The notes: generated by a model from the letters alone, not told the origin. A stretch of 64,000 bases of DNA from Mactra quadrangularis (GCA_025267735.1 CM046307.1:56663395-56727394); one strand, 5' to 3'. Shown: positions 25,246 through 39,036, counted from the first letter of the stretch. A program made the numbers and translations.

Positions 25246-26260
25246 AAGGTTTTACATGTGATAGACACTAGACACTTTTCTACTTTTACTTTGAATTTTT
25301 CACTTTTTTTTAGATATTAATTTTGCTAGTAGGTTTTTTTTTATCTTAAATTTTTTCTTGTAGTTTTTTTGCTATTGATGTAGGTCATTTATGAACAATT
25401 TAAGGTTTTACATGCGATAGACACTAGACACTGGTCAATTGGAGATTGGTCGATATGGCTTGGTCATGGAGTCTTACCTCTCCAATTGATATATACGGAG
25501 TTCGTGATGTGTTGGCATGTTTTTCTTTTTTTACTTTGAATTTTTCACTTTTTGTTTTCTTTTTTCGCTAATAATTTTGCTAGTAGGTTTTTTTTCATCT
25601 TAAATTTTTTTCTTGTAGGTTTTTTTCTATTGATGTAGGTCATTTTTTAACAATTTAAGGTTTTACATGCGATAGACACTAGACACTTGTCAAATGGAGA
25701 TTGGTCGATATGACTTGGTCACGGAGTCTTACCTCTCCAATTGATATATACAGAGTTTGTGATGTGTTTGCATGTTTTTCTACTTTTACTTTGAATTTTT
25801 CACTTTTTGTTTTCTTTTTATATGCTCGAAAGAATTTCGGGCATATTATGTTATACCCTCTGGCGTCCGTCTGTCCATCCGTCTGTCGGTCCATATGTTC
25901 GTCCTTCTGTCTGTTAGCAATTAGGTTTCCAGAGCATAACTTAAATTCCATTTGGCCCGCAATATTCAAACTTTATAGGATGATAGTCCATATCGGGTAG
26001 AAGACCCTTTCGGGCATATAATGCTCCGCCTAGCGATGCTTTTGTTAAGCTATTAATTTTGCTAGTAGGTTTTTTTTAATCTTAAATTTTTTCTTGTAGG
26101 TTTTTTGCTATTGATATAGGTCATTTATTAACAATTTAAGGTTTTACATGCGATAGACACTAGGCACTGGTCAAATGGAGATTGGTCTATATGACTTGGT
26201 CACGGAGTCTTACCTCTCCAATTGATATATACGGAGTTCATGATGTGTTGGCATGTTTTT
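25246..26260 (+). repeat. ~255-bp tandem array
   Basis: Units begin AAGGTTTTACATG(C/T)GATAGACA at 25246, 25402, 25657 and 26138. Each full unit contains GGAGATTGGTCGATATGAC, CGGAGTCTTACCTCTCC and TTTGCTAGTAGG. Spacing is about 255 bp, except for the shorter first unit and the third, which is lengthened by the D7 insertion. Confidence 0.92.
25820..26046 (+). mobile_element. D7 repeat, short copy inside the 255-bp array
   Basis: Opens ATATGCTCGAAAGAATTTCG and closes TTTCGGGCATATAATGCTCC, GCTTTTGTT. It lacks most of the internal repeats of other D7 copies. It sits in the third unit of the array and not in the others, so it is younger than the array. Confidence 0.85.
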
Positions 26261-26491
26261 CTATTTTTACTTAAATTTTGTTGTTTTCTTTTTTTAACTA
26301 TATTTTTGCTAATTTCTTTTTCTTTTTTAACTATATTTTTGCTAGTAGGTTATTTTTTCAATCTTTAAAGTTTTTTTACAATTGAAGTAGGTTATTTTTT
26401 TTTACAATCATTTATTGAATTTTTTCTTAAATGAAGGGTTTTAAGATATATAATTATATTATAATTAAGTAAACAAATGTTTCTTTGTGTA

Positions 26492-27950
26492 GTGGAAGGC
26501 TTCGTGAGTGAACGACATTGCACGGACATGTTGACATATAATGGTCAGGAAAACACCTGGCATTGTTCTGAACACTTAATTTTTACGAGTGGTCAGTAGG
26601 TCTTATGCCTCCTTGTTGCTCCTTGGGGTATTTTGGAGGTATATTTTTCGCCGGTCAGCAATGCCTAAGACAGTACTGGCTTGTCTTGTCAATCACTTAC
26701 AAAGTCATTTTATTTTTGTTGTTACATTCAAGTGTAATTACTGTTTTATTTATGATGAAAAAATTATTACTCAGTTACAATTTTTGTTTGGTTTTTAGTG
26801 GAAGGCTTCGTGAGTGAACGACATTGCACGGACATGTTGACACCTAATGGTCAGGAAAACACCTGGCATTGTTCTGAACACTTAATTTTTACGAGTGGTC
26901 AGTAGGTCTTATGCCTCCTTGTTGCTCCTTGGGGTATTTTGGAGGTATATTTTTCGCCGGTCAGCAATGCCTAAGACAGTACTGGCTTGTCTTGTCAATC
27001 ACTTACAAAGTCATTTTATTTTTGTTGTTACATTCAAGTGTAATTACTGTTTTATTTATGATGAAAAAATTATAACATAGTTACAATTTTTGTTTGGTTT
27101 TTAGTGGAAGGCTTCCTGAGTGAACGACATTGCACAGACATGTTGAAAAATAATGGTCAGGAAAACACCTGGCATTGTTCTGAACACTTAATTTTTACGA
27201 GTGGTCAGTAGGTCTTATGCCTCCTTGTTGCTCCTTGGGGTATTTTGGAGGTATATTTTTCGCCGGTCAGCAATGCCTAAGACAGTACTGGCTTGTCTTG
27301 TCAATCACTTACAAAGTCATTTTATTTTTGTTGTAACATTCAAGTGTAATTACTGTTTTATTTATGTTGAAAAAATTATAACTCAGTTACAATTTTTGTT
27401 TGGTTTTTAGTGGAAAGGCTTCGTGAGTGAACGACATTGCACGGACATGTTGACACATAATAGTCAGGAAAACACCTGGCATTGTTCTGAACACTTAATT
27501 TTTACGAGTGGTCAGTAGGTCTTATGCCTCCTTGTTGCTCCTTGGGGTATTTTGGAGGTATATTTTTCGCCGGTCAGCAATGCCTAAGACAGTACTGGCT
27601 TGTCTTGTCAATCACTTACAAAGTCATTTTATTTTTGTTGTTACATTCAAGCGTAATTACTGTTTTATTTATGATGAAAAAATTATGACTCAGTTACAAT
27701 TTTTGTTTGGTTTTTAGTGGATGGCTTCGTGAGTGAACGACATTGCACGGACATGTTGACACATAATGGTCAGGAAAACACCTGGCATTGTTCTGAACAC
27801 TTAATTTTTACGAGTGGTCAGTAGGTCTTATGCCTCCTTGTTGCTCCTTGGGGTATTTTGGAGGTATATTTTTCGCCGGTCAGCAATGCCTAAGACAGTA
27901 CTGGCTTGTCTTGTCAATCACTTACTAAGTCATTTTAATTTTGTTTCGAA
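26492..27950 (+). repeat. 306-bp tandem array, five units
   Basis: Units start at 26492, 26798, 27104, 27410 and 27717 and are nearly identical. The last breaks off after CACTTACTAAGTCATTTTAA. Unit length is 306 bp (102 codons); unit four has one extra A near its start. Each unit is preceded by a T-rich run ending TAG, like a splice acceptor. Each carries a 35-codon open frame from GTGGAAGGCTTC (SERHCTDMLTHNGQENTWHC) to a stop, then a second frame over GTCAGTAGGTCTTATGCC. No RNA or protein family was recognised; it may be a satellite or duplicated exons. Confidence 0.9.
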
Positions 27951-29355
27951 CACTCTTAAAATTCTTTGCTTAATCACTTTTTCATCAAAATGTGTCAATA
28001 GCTTTAAATTTTTGAGTAAATTATTAAGACTTAGTAATCATCACATCCACTAATTATTTCTAATAAGTTCGTTGACAATATCTTCAGGAACATTGTTTCA
28101 ATCATGCATGCATTTTATATATTTTAAAATTTATGAAGATCGAAGCAGGCTTTTTCATAAAATTGCATTATTTAGGCTTATTTTAATAAAATTGTAATTT
28201 GAAAAGTATATTAATCTGAACTTCAAAGATTTCATGGTTAATAACGGATAAGGCTCAAAGTGTGTCCATTTTATTCTATACTTATTCCCTTCTAAATGCA
28301 TGGTCAGCATCTGGGCCTTCTTGTCAAATGTTAAAGACTACTGCATGGAGACAATACAATCAACAAAGCCAGCTACAAATCACAGTGTTCATTTTGTTAG
28401 AATTCTCTTGTTTTCTATCTTATTAGTAGTTGTGAAAATTGATGGGTGGCCCCCAACTGATGGTTTTTGAATCCATTATACTGTACATTATGGCATAAAC
28501 ATACCTAATAGGTGTCATTGTTTCTTTGTCTAAAGAATATCAGAACTAATGTATTGTGATTTATATAAACTTATTCTTATCCTTAGTGATACAAATATTG
28601 TTAAATTGCAGTAAATATCACTTCTACACTTACACATATGACTGGTGTACAAATTATATATTCTGATACACAACAACATCAGTTTTCCTTAAGCCATAAC
28701 AAATAGCTTATTTGCTTATATGCACTACACGTACCAAGCCATGCCCTTTGTCAATCAAAGTATTGAAATACAGAAAGACGTTCGTGCACATTGAAACCTA
28801 ACAAATCCATACCAATAATTACTCATTACACATTAGATTCAAGTACGAATCAAGCAGGGCCAAAAAATGTGGGCAAAGTGTTTATTCAACCCTGGCAAAT
28901 ATCATAAAGATTTTCTTTTCCTCTTCTTGCCAATTGAAAATCTTGAAGTACATTTTTCCTGTGTACACCATGCATACACATTTTTTAGGTTCATTAGTGT
29001 ATTTAAATATGATAGATATGGTACAATACTGTAAAACAACTTAAACTTCAAGTAATGCAATGAATGACCACAGTATCATAACATAAAACAGCTACAGACA
29101 CTATTAATATATTGATATATACTGCTTAGTGCATAAATAAGATTTGACTACGCCCTTTCCACATGCTTATCTATATAAGTTAACACTTGTCACTGAGTCA
29201 GATGATGGATCTACATTTATCGCCCAGAAATTGACTGCGTAGTAAATCAGAGACACATGTATCACTCCGCAGGTTAAACTGGTCAGGCATTTTCGTTGAT
29301 AGTTTTCGATTTGTGGTATAACTTGAGCCTTTCGGCAAAATCCCGGAAAGTCTAA
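27951..29355. other. Intergenic, no gene recognised
   Basis: About 1.4 kb without recognised repeats or exons. The minus frame at 29167-29421 overlaps the next SINE head and is not considered a gene. Confidence 0.4.
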
Positions 29356-29364
29356 TAAAGCTAT

Positions 29365-29590
29365 TTTGACAAGCAGAGTGGCATAGTGATTAGCATGTCT
29401 GACTTCGAATCTGGAGATCACGGGTTCGAAACCTGGTCGCGGCGGGTCATACCCTGTACATGAGTTGTCGGCCTCTTGGTAGGGTAAGTTAGTACTGGTG
29501 ATAGAAAGTTACCAGAAAACCTATAGTTGGAAGAGCTGGCTGTGGTGTATATGACCTATATATGTGTATTATGTGATGTTAAAAAAAAAA
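29365..29590 (+). mobile_element. S4 SINE, tRNA-like head
   Basis: GCAGAGTGGCATAGTGATTAGC and GGGTTCGAAACCTGG give A- and B-box-like elements. The body has GGTAGGGTAAGTTAGTACTGG, resembling the S1 body, and a poly-A tail (29580-29590). Only copy of this head in the window. Confidence 0.7.
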
Positions 29591-30845
29591 TTCTTCTAGC
29601 ACCTGTTTGACTCACACAGCAAATACACATGTATACACTTAAAAAGACTCTTTAAAATCATCAACTAAACCATTTAACTTGTACCAGCATATGCTACAAT
29701 CACACCCAAAATCTGCATGACCCAAACTTCAGGTTTCTAGCTTATGGCCATATACCTTCCTCGGTCTGACCAACAAGTATGTAACTTTGTGGAGGAGGGG
29801 GGGGGGGTCTGGAGCCCCCTCAAATTTCCAATATATACCCGTTCATGAGTGTATTTTTTTAACTGTAAGCCATTCTTAAATAGCATGAAGCAATTTTTCT
29901 CGGGATCATTTTGCTCGCCTGTGTTTAACACACAACTTACGGTTATGTATTTTTTATTATCAATATAGTGTGTTATTCTAATCAAACAGTGTATAATGTG
30001 GTTGTGGTTCAAAAGTTTGGACCTCCCCCCCCTTAAAAAAGCTGGGTTTGCCCCTGTTTTGCCCTCAAAACTGTTAATTACATGTAGTTAAATACATTTT
30101 GTGTCTTTTCTGTTAATTAGTGATTAATAAACTGACAGGATCACATGTTCAATTGTTAATACATTGTTGTTGTCTAGTGTCAATACATTGTCACAAATGT
30201 ATGGCATGAAAAGAAGTATGGTTCTGGTTTCATTTCCCTAAAATTAGGGTGGGTAGGTAGGCACTTTTTAAAATTTTTACTCAACAAGAAACGGTTATTT
30301 TGGGTTTTCTCTCCTCTGTTTTTTTATTTCAGGTCAAAATTATCACTTGTGGTACAAGGTACTGATGTCTGTAGACTAAGCAGGATAGGTCACTTTTGTC
30401 CACCTGGAGAAAACAAAAATATTTGGAAAACGGTCAACAGTCTCTAGGATAGAAGCTAAATAACAGTAAGATCAATATTATTGCTGTAATTTGAATTTTA
30501 ATTCTTGCATTACAGGAGTTAGATCATACTTATGCTGTTACTGCTGAATTCACATCCATATCATAACAATTCTTTCAAATTTAGACCCCCTCAACAAAAA
30601 TGTTTACACTCGGTTAAATATTTTTTGATGCACCCTGAAATTGGTGTGCTAGCTTAGGAGAACATAGATAACATTCTTGCCTCTATATTTCAAGCTTCAT
30701 AAACATGCTATATAAGGTCTCCTAGCAATTATATTGATACATCAGTACAATGTAAATAAATACATGTTGGACTATATATATGGAAGTCTGCCAAACCAAC
30801 AATATGAGCCAAATTAGTCTCTTGGTGCAATCTGAATAAAACCTG
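29591..30845. other. Intergenic, no gene recognised
   Basis: G run at 29796-29807 and C run at 30025-30032. A T-rich acceptor-like site at 30332 precedes a short open frame that I could not link to any exon. Confidence 0.4.
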
Positions 30846-32753
30846 GGCCCGTATTACAGAAACATCTTATCCTTATCTTTTTCCTTAAGGTGTATTTTTT
30901 CCCTTAAATATATAGAAAAATCTTAAATTCCAAGGATAAGTTGTATTACAGAAACTTCTTTCCTTAAGATTTTCCTTAAATATCCCAATTTTCTCCTAAC
31001 TTTTTAAGGAAGCTATAAAACTACCTTAACTTTTTCCTAACCATTGAATGAAGGTTTTATAATGTAGGAAACAACATTTCTTGTATATATTTATCTATTT
31101 ATGTTGTTCTTCTGCTTTAACAATAATTAAATTGGTGTCTGGGCACTACAAGAAACAATCTGAATCTACCATATTATAGGTTTAAATACTCCATAATTTA
31201 CAGTTTAATATACCCTTGTTGAAACTATAATGTCTCTTCTACATGATGTGATATGTAAAAAATTCCTTCTTCACCCATTTTTCTGTTGAAACCTCAATCA
31301 AATGAGTAGTTTAGCATCTTTTGATTGTCTTGTGTGTAAAATTTTACATGGAAATAAAACCTTTTATCCTACCCAAAGTGATCTTTTAGAAGGAAAACCT
31401 ATTGACCAAATAAACCTATCTTTATTCGGCAGCGTTGCTTTATTCGGCAGTCACGTGACTACGCATTGACGGACTACTTTTCTACATAATCATAACATTG
31501 GGCATCAAAAGCGACCGCGTTTCATTCTTTTAACGACAACTTAACAAATACATTTTACACAAAATAATCAAATACGGGCTTGTACAAACAATTTCAATGT
31601 AAATCTTCAATTAAATCACTTACTTCATCATTCAAATTTTACAAAAACTCAATCGTTGACGCTGTACAGTGCCAAACTCCAAAATTTGCAATGAATTCCT
31701 TTCTGTGTATATTTTGACGAATATCCAGCCATTATACAGTAAATACATAGGTTGACTATTGTTTTACCAAAGCCAAGCCACGCATAAATTAAATATAATG
31801 AAACTGGCTTCAAAAATCATCACCATCATCCACGACACAGACCGTCCTGGCCATTTTCTGAAAATGGTTGACATCTTTCAGCGTCGCTGGCTCGCTGCGA
31901 GTGTATTTCCCTTAATAATCCTTTCATCCATATATCCTATCGTCTATTTAAAGTTTGAATAACAAATTATCCTGATAATATTGGTTAAATCCATGATAAA
32001 TAATAGTAAACTCGTCAAATGACGAATCCTACAAACGCTCCTGTACGACCGCCATGTTGACAACAAACTTCGCTTACATGACGTCATAAAAACTGATTCG
32101 TCCTTGGAAAAATTGCAAGTGATTTATTCGTCCAAAAATGATTTTTTCCTTGTTTATTTCTAAACCGAGTTTATTTAGTATTTTCGCTTCTTTCATTTAA
32201 AATATTACCTTTACTAATATATTATAATGGAGTCAATCATCGGAATTATTTCTTGACGCGCAAACAGTTAAAAGACCGTCTTACACAATTACTGCGCTTT
32301 GAACAATTCGGCCATGATCTGAATTTAAAGCATGTTAAACGCAGAATTTTCGGATTTTAAATTAGTCATTCAAGCAAATGCGAGTAGGATAAATAGAATA
32401 TTAGGTTAGTGTCAATCTGTACTTAGTTTATCCGGCTCGCAGGCGCGTATCTACCATTACGCACTTTACGCACGTGCGTAACATCATTTCCAGAAATCGA
32501 AAATATAAAAGTGCCAAAAACACAGAGAAATTGGATGCCTAACCCGCTTTAGGCATTATTTGACTCGAATGTGATAATTTTACTTCATGAAAATGTAATA
32601 TAAAATAGGTAATATTGAGCAATACACTATTAATTAATCACTATGTCTTTTTATGCACACCAAAACTTCTTTCAAAACTGATTGATTGAAAACGGAAAGC
32701 AACCGTATTGGTATAAGCAAGGGCAATTGGTAATTATTTAGAGGTTAATGATT

Positions 32754-32882
32754 AGTTGCTACTCGCCATTATGCGATAATCACCCGATGACGTCCATAAT
32801 AGCCTGAGGGCCTTTGGCCCGAAGGCTATTATGGACTCAAGGGTGATTATCGCATAATGGCGAGTAGCAACTAATCATTAAC
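32754..32882. repeat. 129-bp near-perfect hairpin
   Basis: Left arm GTTAATGATTAGTTGCTACT continues through GATAATCACCC. Its exact complement ends at 32882. An inner pair, TCCATAATAGCC / GGCTATTATGGA, flanks a short GC-rich loop. Within D11. Confidence 0.95.
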
Positions 32883-32899
32883 GTCTTTAATACGTTTGT

Positions 32900-33480
32900 T
32901 CAGAGTCCGGTCTCGAATTTTAAGTAAACTAAGAACAATTATTTTGGGACGAATAGATCACTAGCGAATATTCCGAGGACGAATCAGTACTTTGATGACG
33001 TAATGTAACAATGACGTAGAATATAATGTAAACTTTGTTGTCAAATGGCGGTCGTGTTTTTAAACGTTTGTAACCAGTTTACTTTCATTTATCATGGATT
33101 AAAACGATATTATCAGGAGACTGGAACCAGTATATGTGTTTTTCAAGCTTGAAATTGAGGATATGGAGATAAGGATTATGTATGGAAACACATACATTCA
33201 GCGGGAGGAGTCATTCATTGATTTACCGAAAATGGCATGGACGTTCATGATGATTTTAGAAGCCAGTTCCATTATATTTAATTTATGCATGGCTTGACTT
33301 TGGTAAAACAATAGTCAACCTACGCATATACTTTATAATGGCTGGATATTCGTCAAATTAAACACGGAAAGGAATTGAGTGCAAATTTCGGAGTTTGGTA
33401 TTTTACAGCGTCAACGACAACGGTTGAGTCTGCTGAATTTGAATGGTGAAGTAAGTGATTTATAATGAAATTATTTGTAA
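32900..33480 (-). repeat. Diverged inverted copy of D10 sequence
   Basis: On minus it follows the order of 31640-32110: CCAAACTCC with AAATTTGCA, ACGAATATCCAGCCATTATA, TTGACTATTGTTTTACCAAA, CAAGCCATGCATAAATTAAA and the CGACCGCCATTTGACAACAAA region. It faces D10 copy 1 in opposite orientation. Confidence 0.8.
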
Positions 33481-34024
33481 AATTACAAGTAAGACTTTTT
33501 ATGCATTATAGTTTTGTTGAATATGTGCGTCAAAATCTAAAATTCTATTTGACAAAGTCATAGACTCAAGAATTCTTCCGGCCGCCATGTTTGAAGAAAC
33601 TGCTGCTTGATGACGTAAACAATGCGCGTGCAAGCATTCGGCGCCTATTATGCATAATGGGCGAGTTGCCGGCGGCCAAAATCGCATAATACGGGAAAAA
33701 GTCGCGTAATGTCCGTGTAGACTTGTCACATTTGTTACTATATATAGTAACAAACGTATTAATGACTTGTAACTCAGTAGTGGCAGAGACATAGCATCTG
33801 GTGTTAACATTAATTTAATGTTACGCTTGAATATAACGCATGTTGACTTGATATAACAATGAATAAAGTCAGGGGAAACAATTTTACGGGGATTAAATGC
33901 AAACAATCACAATAATAAGATCAACAACACGACGTCACGGTGAAGCTATTCATCTTTGACAGTTGAGAAACAACAAACTTGTTTAATAAGTCCATAACAT
34001 GAAAGCCTACATATTATTTGAATG

Positions 34025-34992
34025 CTACGGAGCCCCTAAAAGGACATTTTGAAATACTTTTTTATTTTCACAACTATTTCGTTTAAACGTAATAATTATT
34101 TCGTTTTAACGAAATATTATTTCGTTTATTCGAAATATTATTTCGATTAAACGAAATTATATTACGTTTAAACGAAATAATTATTTCGTTTTTTCGAAAT
34201 AATATTATTTCGTTTTTTCGAAATAATTATTTCGTTTTTTCGAAATAATTATTTCGTTTTTTCGAAATATTATTTCGTTTAAACGTAATATTATTTCGTT
34301 TTAACGAAATATTATTTCGTTTAATCGAAATAATTATTTCGTTTTTTCGAAATAATTATTTCGTTTTTTCGAAATAATATTATTTCGTTTTTTCGAAATA
34401 ATTATTTCGTTTTTTCGAAATATTATTTCGTTTAAACGTAATATTATTTCGTTTTAACGAAATATTATTTCGTTTAATCGAAATACTTATTTCGTTTTTT
34501 CGATATAATTATTTCGTTTTTTCGAAATAATTATTTCGATTTAACGAAATATTATTACGTTTAAACGAAATAATATTTCGTATAAACGAAATAATATTTC
34601 GAAAAAACGAAATAATTATTTCGAAAAAACGAAATAATATTATTTCGTTTTTTCGAAATAATTATTTCGTTTTTTCGAAATAATTATTTCGATTAAACGA
34701 AATAATATTTCGTTAAAACGAAATAATATTACGTTTAAACGAAATAATATTTCGAAAAAACGAAATAATTATTTCGAAAAAACGAAATAATTATTTCGAA
34801 AAAACGAAATAATATTATTTCGAAAAAACGAAATAATTATTTCGTTTAAACGTAATATTATTTCGTTTAATCGAAATAATATTTCGAAAAAACGAAATAA
34901 TATTTCGTTAAAACGAAATAATATTACGTTTAAACGAAATAGTTGTGAAAATAAAAAAAGTATTTCAAAATGTCCTTTTAGGGGCTCCGTAG
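34025..34992. mobile_element. D3 element filled with a palindromic array
   Basis: Inverted ends CTACGGAGCCCCTAAAAGG, then CATTTTGAAATAC and CACAACTATTTCG, flanked by AATG on both sides. Between about 34075 and 34940 nearly every base belongs to units such as ATTATTTCGTTTTTTCG and ATTATTTCGTTTAAACG or their complements. These are repeated some 35-40 times at 20-26 bp in direct and inverse order, with the prevailing orientation switching around 34560. No coding capacity. Confidence 0.95.
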
Positions 34993-35987
34993 AATGCAGT
35001 TACATCTGCTTTTAAATAAAGAAATATACTATATAATAGACTTCGATGTTTTTAACAGTATGCAATTTTTCTACATTGGATTTATTTACTCATCGGGGTT
35101 TTTAAGTTTTTTAATCAAACTCAATGCACATTCTAAAAGATTTCCATTAATATCTAACAAACTTAATGTTCACCTTCTAAAAGGATCGCTGACATAATGA
35201 ATAGTAAGGTATGTACATATACGGAAAAACACGACTCATGACTAGAACCAATTAAATGAACATTTACATTATTATATGAATAGGAATCAAGCATATTTAT
35301 AATCCATACAAATGATTATTTTGGCATACAAATCCTCGATATTTACCAAAAGTTAAATATATTATATTGGATATTTATATGCTATTGATATCAAAACAAC
35401 TTAAGTAAGATTATGTCGTGTGAACATATGTCTTATTTTTACTACACATCATACCTTTTTATCTAATATAGATCTAAGACAAAAACAGTGAGCGAATTTA
35501 TAATGTATGAATGTTGAGTAGCATTTGACTGATTTCAACGTGTTGATTAAAACCATGATTACAATGTCATTCATCTGCATACACTTTCTCTAAGGTTATT
35601 ATGTTTGATACAGTTTCTATTGTTTGTAAATGGGATCATGTTAACGTATTGTTATATTAAATTCAAAATGTTCAATTTTTATTTGCCCGCTTGAAAATTG
35701 CAAATTTCATAAAAATAGGATGGAAAAAAGATAATTTCTGTTGTCTAATTAGCTTACAAGCGGTCGCATAAGTATCACCAAAATGCATCTTAGCCAAAAA
35801 ATATTTCCATGGGGGACATGCCCCGGACCCTTAACACTGTGCGTAACCTCAAAAATGGCCTAGATACGCTCCTGCCGGCTCGTCTCCAAAAGGTTTATTC
35901 AACTCGGCAAGCCTCGCCGAATAAACCTTTCTCCAACTTGCTGGATAAACTAGATACAGATTGGCACTAACCTAATATTCTCTATAT

Positions 35988-36846
35988 AATGATACTGGAA
36001 AGTGAAAATAACAATGTTATATACTTTGATTTTTTTTATTGCGAGTATAATCTGCAGCATAAAAACAACATGTACATTGCATCAAATGATAAAAAATGCT
36101 TCGTGTATAGTATGCTTGCAACTGCCTCATAAGTTGTCATAATTCTGTACTTCTTATCATCACCTGAAATATACACAAATATGGTTTTAATGCTTGAGAA
36201 AAAGCATGCCAATTACTTTTAAAAAAGAAAGCAAACATGGATTACTAGGGACTATTTGTAAGCATTGAATTATAAAATCAGCATACTAGTTAGAACTATG
36301 TCTACCAAATTTTTATCCAAGTCATCATTTGTCACATCCGTGATAAAAATTTTAAGGTAAACTCACTTAAGGAACTTTTTGAATCTGTACCATCACATGG
36401 GATACTTAACTTTTTGAAAGAAATAATTGTATATGATAAAATATAGGGCTAAAAACCATTAATATCGATTGAATTAATAGTACATTGTATCATTATTTGT
36501 TATCGGCACGATATGACCTTTCTATGTTGGTGTGCCGTAAAACCCAAACAAACAAACAAACAAGACAATAACAACAATATTTTGAATGTTTTGAGTTTGA
36601 AATACTACAACAATGATGAAATAACCAAAAGTTTGATACCACATTGTAATAATGACTTAATTCTAAAGTAGAATGCACTCAAATGTAAATATATATAACA
36701 ACATATAATTTACAGTATTTCATTTGGTCCATAATGCATGTTTTACTACAAATTCAGTGCATATTAAATCTTTTACCAGTGATAAACAATTAATTACCTT
36801 AAGGTACTACCAGTAAACAAAATACACTATATGTTGATCAACTCAT
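35988..36846. other. Intergenic, no gene recognised
   Basis: A (CAAA)n-like run (AAACAAACAAACAAACAAG at 36544-36562) and AT-rich DNA only. Confidence 0.4.
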
Positions 36847-37131
36847 TATTATACCCCCGCTTTGAAGAAGAGGGGTTATACTGTTTTACCCTTGTCCGTG
36901 CGTGCGTGCGTGTGTGCGTTCGTGCGTCCATCCGTTACAAAATTTCCGTCGCAGTTTTCTCGGCAACTATAACATGCAGCAGCCTAATACTTTGCATATT
37001 GCTTCATCCCATAGTCCCATGTGGTGTAAAGCGATTTCATGCTCCTTGCTCATCTACTTCCTGTTTGTCGCATATTTTTAGATTTTTGCGGGGGTATCAC
37101 TAGTGAGCATTAGCTCAGAGATTTACTTGTT
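36847..37131 (+). mobile_element. D6 repeat, intact copy
   Basis: Opens ATACCCCCGCTTTGAAGAAG and closes GCGGGGGTATCACTAGTG, TTAGCTCAGAGATTTACTTG. GTGCGT repeats expand the 5' part. Uninterrupted, so it serves as the reference for the split copy at 16180. Confidence 0.85.
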
Positions 37132-38005
37132 CAATGTCATTTCATCAAGTTTTTCATTCATACAAATATTCTTCTTAGTCAATAATTTATAATTACATAT
37201 AATGATAAGTTTCATGCAATGAACTTCAAGTAAATGATGAAACAGTTTTATATGACGGACTTGGTGCAAAATGTTATTTCCGGATTCATACCCAAGAACG
37301 AATCGGTAAGGGTACGAATTTTCGTTACTTGAATTTTTGGGAAATCATTCTCTTGGCTCCTTACGCATTTAGCTATGATTTTGTGGCTAGGGCATCATTT
37401 TCGTTGGTTTTTATTTCCTATATACTCTCTAGTGAGCAATGAAGCCGCGTTTCGACTGAAAAAGGATTCAATTATGAAAGAAAATGTCAACAAACGATGC
37501 GTAATGACGATGATTAATTTGTAAAGTTTTTATTAAAAAATCGCCTTTACAGCGAATATCTACTGAGAATATGAAACACAGAATGATAAAACACTTACCC
37601 TGCACAGGGTTTGATTTATTAGAACTGTCATCAATGATTATTACTTCATTAAACTTTCGTTGTCAACATGTCTCTGTGTTCAAGATGATGCAATATTTCA
37701 TGAGTGATTACGTCATACTAAATTGATGTCATCTACCGGAAAGTAGTATCGGTTACTTCCCTTTCAAAAATTATACGTAATTAATCTGATTTTGAGGCCC
37801 CCAACAAGATTAGACATTATTTGATTAAAAATTAATTATATCGAGAGTAAGAGCGACCATTTTGTTTCAAAATTTCTTAAGGATAAGGATAAGAACGACC
37901 TTAGTGAAGGAATTCTTTAAGATTGATCTGTAATAACACTTAAGATTTTCCTTATCCTTTTCCTTGGCTAAGGTGAAAATTTAAGGAAAAAGATAAAAAA
38001 TATCT
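37132..38005. other. Intergenic, no gene recognised
   Basis: No exon or repeat until the purine-rich end assigned to D15. Confidence 0.35.
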
Positions 38006-38249
38006 TAAGATGTTTCTGTAATACGGGATCAGATATAAAATTCTCGGCTCTTATACTCGATCATTTTACCTATGACAGCTGTCATATGGTGACTTTATGT
38101 AAAATACAGGTCTTAACTCTGAAATCGTTCTATTGCCCCTGAAAACCTACAGCAACTTGTAACTGCAAGTTGATACATGATTAGGGCAAGTAAAACATAT
38201 AGTTGGTTGTCCAAGTGGGCAAAATTAATGAAAATTAATGTTGAGCCCG

Positions 38250-38560
38250 CCCGGCTAGCTCAGTTGGTAGCACACAAGTCTTCTGACCAAGGGGTCATGG
38301 GTTTGATTCCTGGGCGGGGGCATACTTTATGGAGTTTGGTCATGACATAATTATCTATGGCCATTTTCCCTCCATCCACTGATTCTAAATCTTGTTGGGC
38401 AGTAGTCAGTCACTGACAGAAGTATGTGCCAAATAGTTATTTAACAGCTAAATCCAAAGAATTAGCCTTTCCAGGAACAGTGATAGGTGGACTGACTGCC
38501 ATGATATAACCTATACAATGTGTTGCTATGGCATTAAACCCAACAAAACAAACGAACTTA
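38250..38560 (+). mobile_element. S2 SINE
   Basis: Head CCGGCTAGCTCAGTTGGTAG and GGTTTGATTCCTGGGCGG, full S2 body, tail AACCCAACAAAACAAACG. Imperfect target duplication TTAATGTTGAGCCC / TTAATATTGAACCC around it. Confidence 0.88.
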
Positions 38561-38784
38561 ATATTGAACCCTGACAAGAGAACATTAAATTTGATAGAAA
38601 ATGTTGATATAATTATTTTAATGTATTTTTTTCAGATTTTCAGAAACATGTTAACAAAGATATGTCTATTGATATGCTATAAATAAATAAAAGATAAATG
38701 GTAGAAAGTAACTTCTGTTGGTATCTATACTGGTTTACTTGCAAGACAGTTTAAGTATTATGACTTGTGAGTATATTATTGTTT

Positions 38785-39036
38785 TATTATACCCCCGCTT
38801 CGAAGAAGGGGGGTTATACTGTTTTACCCTTGTCCGTGTGTGTGCGTGCGTGCGTCCGTTACGAAATTTCCGTCGCAGTTTTCTCAGCAACTATATCATG
38901 CAGCAGTCTAATACTTTGCATATTGCTTCATCCCATTGTCCCATGTGGTGTAAAGCGATTTCATGCTCCTTGCTCATCTACTTCCTGTTTGTCGCATATT
39001 TTTCACTAGTGAGCATTAGCTCACAGATTTACTTGT
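38785..39036 (+). mobile_element. D6 repeat with 3' deletion
   Basis: As the copy at 36847, but the stretch with GCGGGGGTAT is missing between GCATATTTTT and CACTAGTGAG, removing one of the two inverted inner ends. Confidence 0.85.

Larger units (their letters stand above)
32440..35874. mobile_element. D11 hAT-like insertion, 3.4 kb
   Basis: The 8-bp duplication CCGGCTCG is at 32432-32439 and 35875-35882. Ends are CAGGCGCGTATCTACC and the complement of CAGGAGCGTATCTAGG. An 8-bp duplication with CAGG-type ends is the hAT signature. There is no transposase frame. The interior contains an inverted relative of D10 (32900-33480), the hairpin at 32754 and the D3 array at 34025. The unoccupied site is present in D10 copy 2 at about 52979-52987. 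Confidence 0.88.
31362..35987. mobile_element. D10 element, copy 1, split by D11
   Basis: Matches 51918-53094 over its full length once the D11 insertion is removed (about 1175 against 1177 bp). Shared marks are ATCTTTATTCGGCAGCGTTG, CGCTGGCTCGCTGCGAGTG and a terminal palindrome. The small + frame at 31759-31962 is kept in both copies but carries no recognised domain. The terminal palindrome is split at 32439/35883. Confidence 0.85.
30846..38026. mobile_element. D15, possible 7.2-kb element with inverted ends
   Basis: CCCGTATTACAGAAACATCT, followed by AAGGAAAAAG-type purine steps in inverse, lies at 30849 and as its complement at 38007-38026. The two ends share about 40 imperfect bases. The span encloses D10, D11, D3 and D6. 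Either it is one element with nested insertions or two unrelated solo ends. No target duplication was identified. Confidence 0.35.
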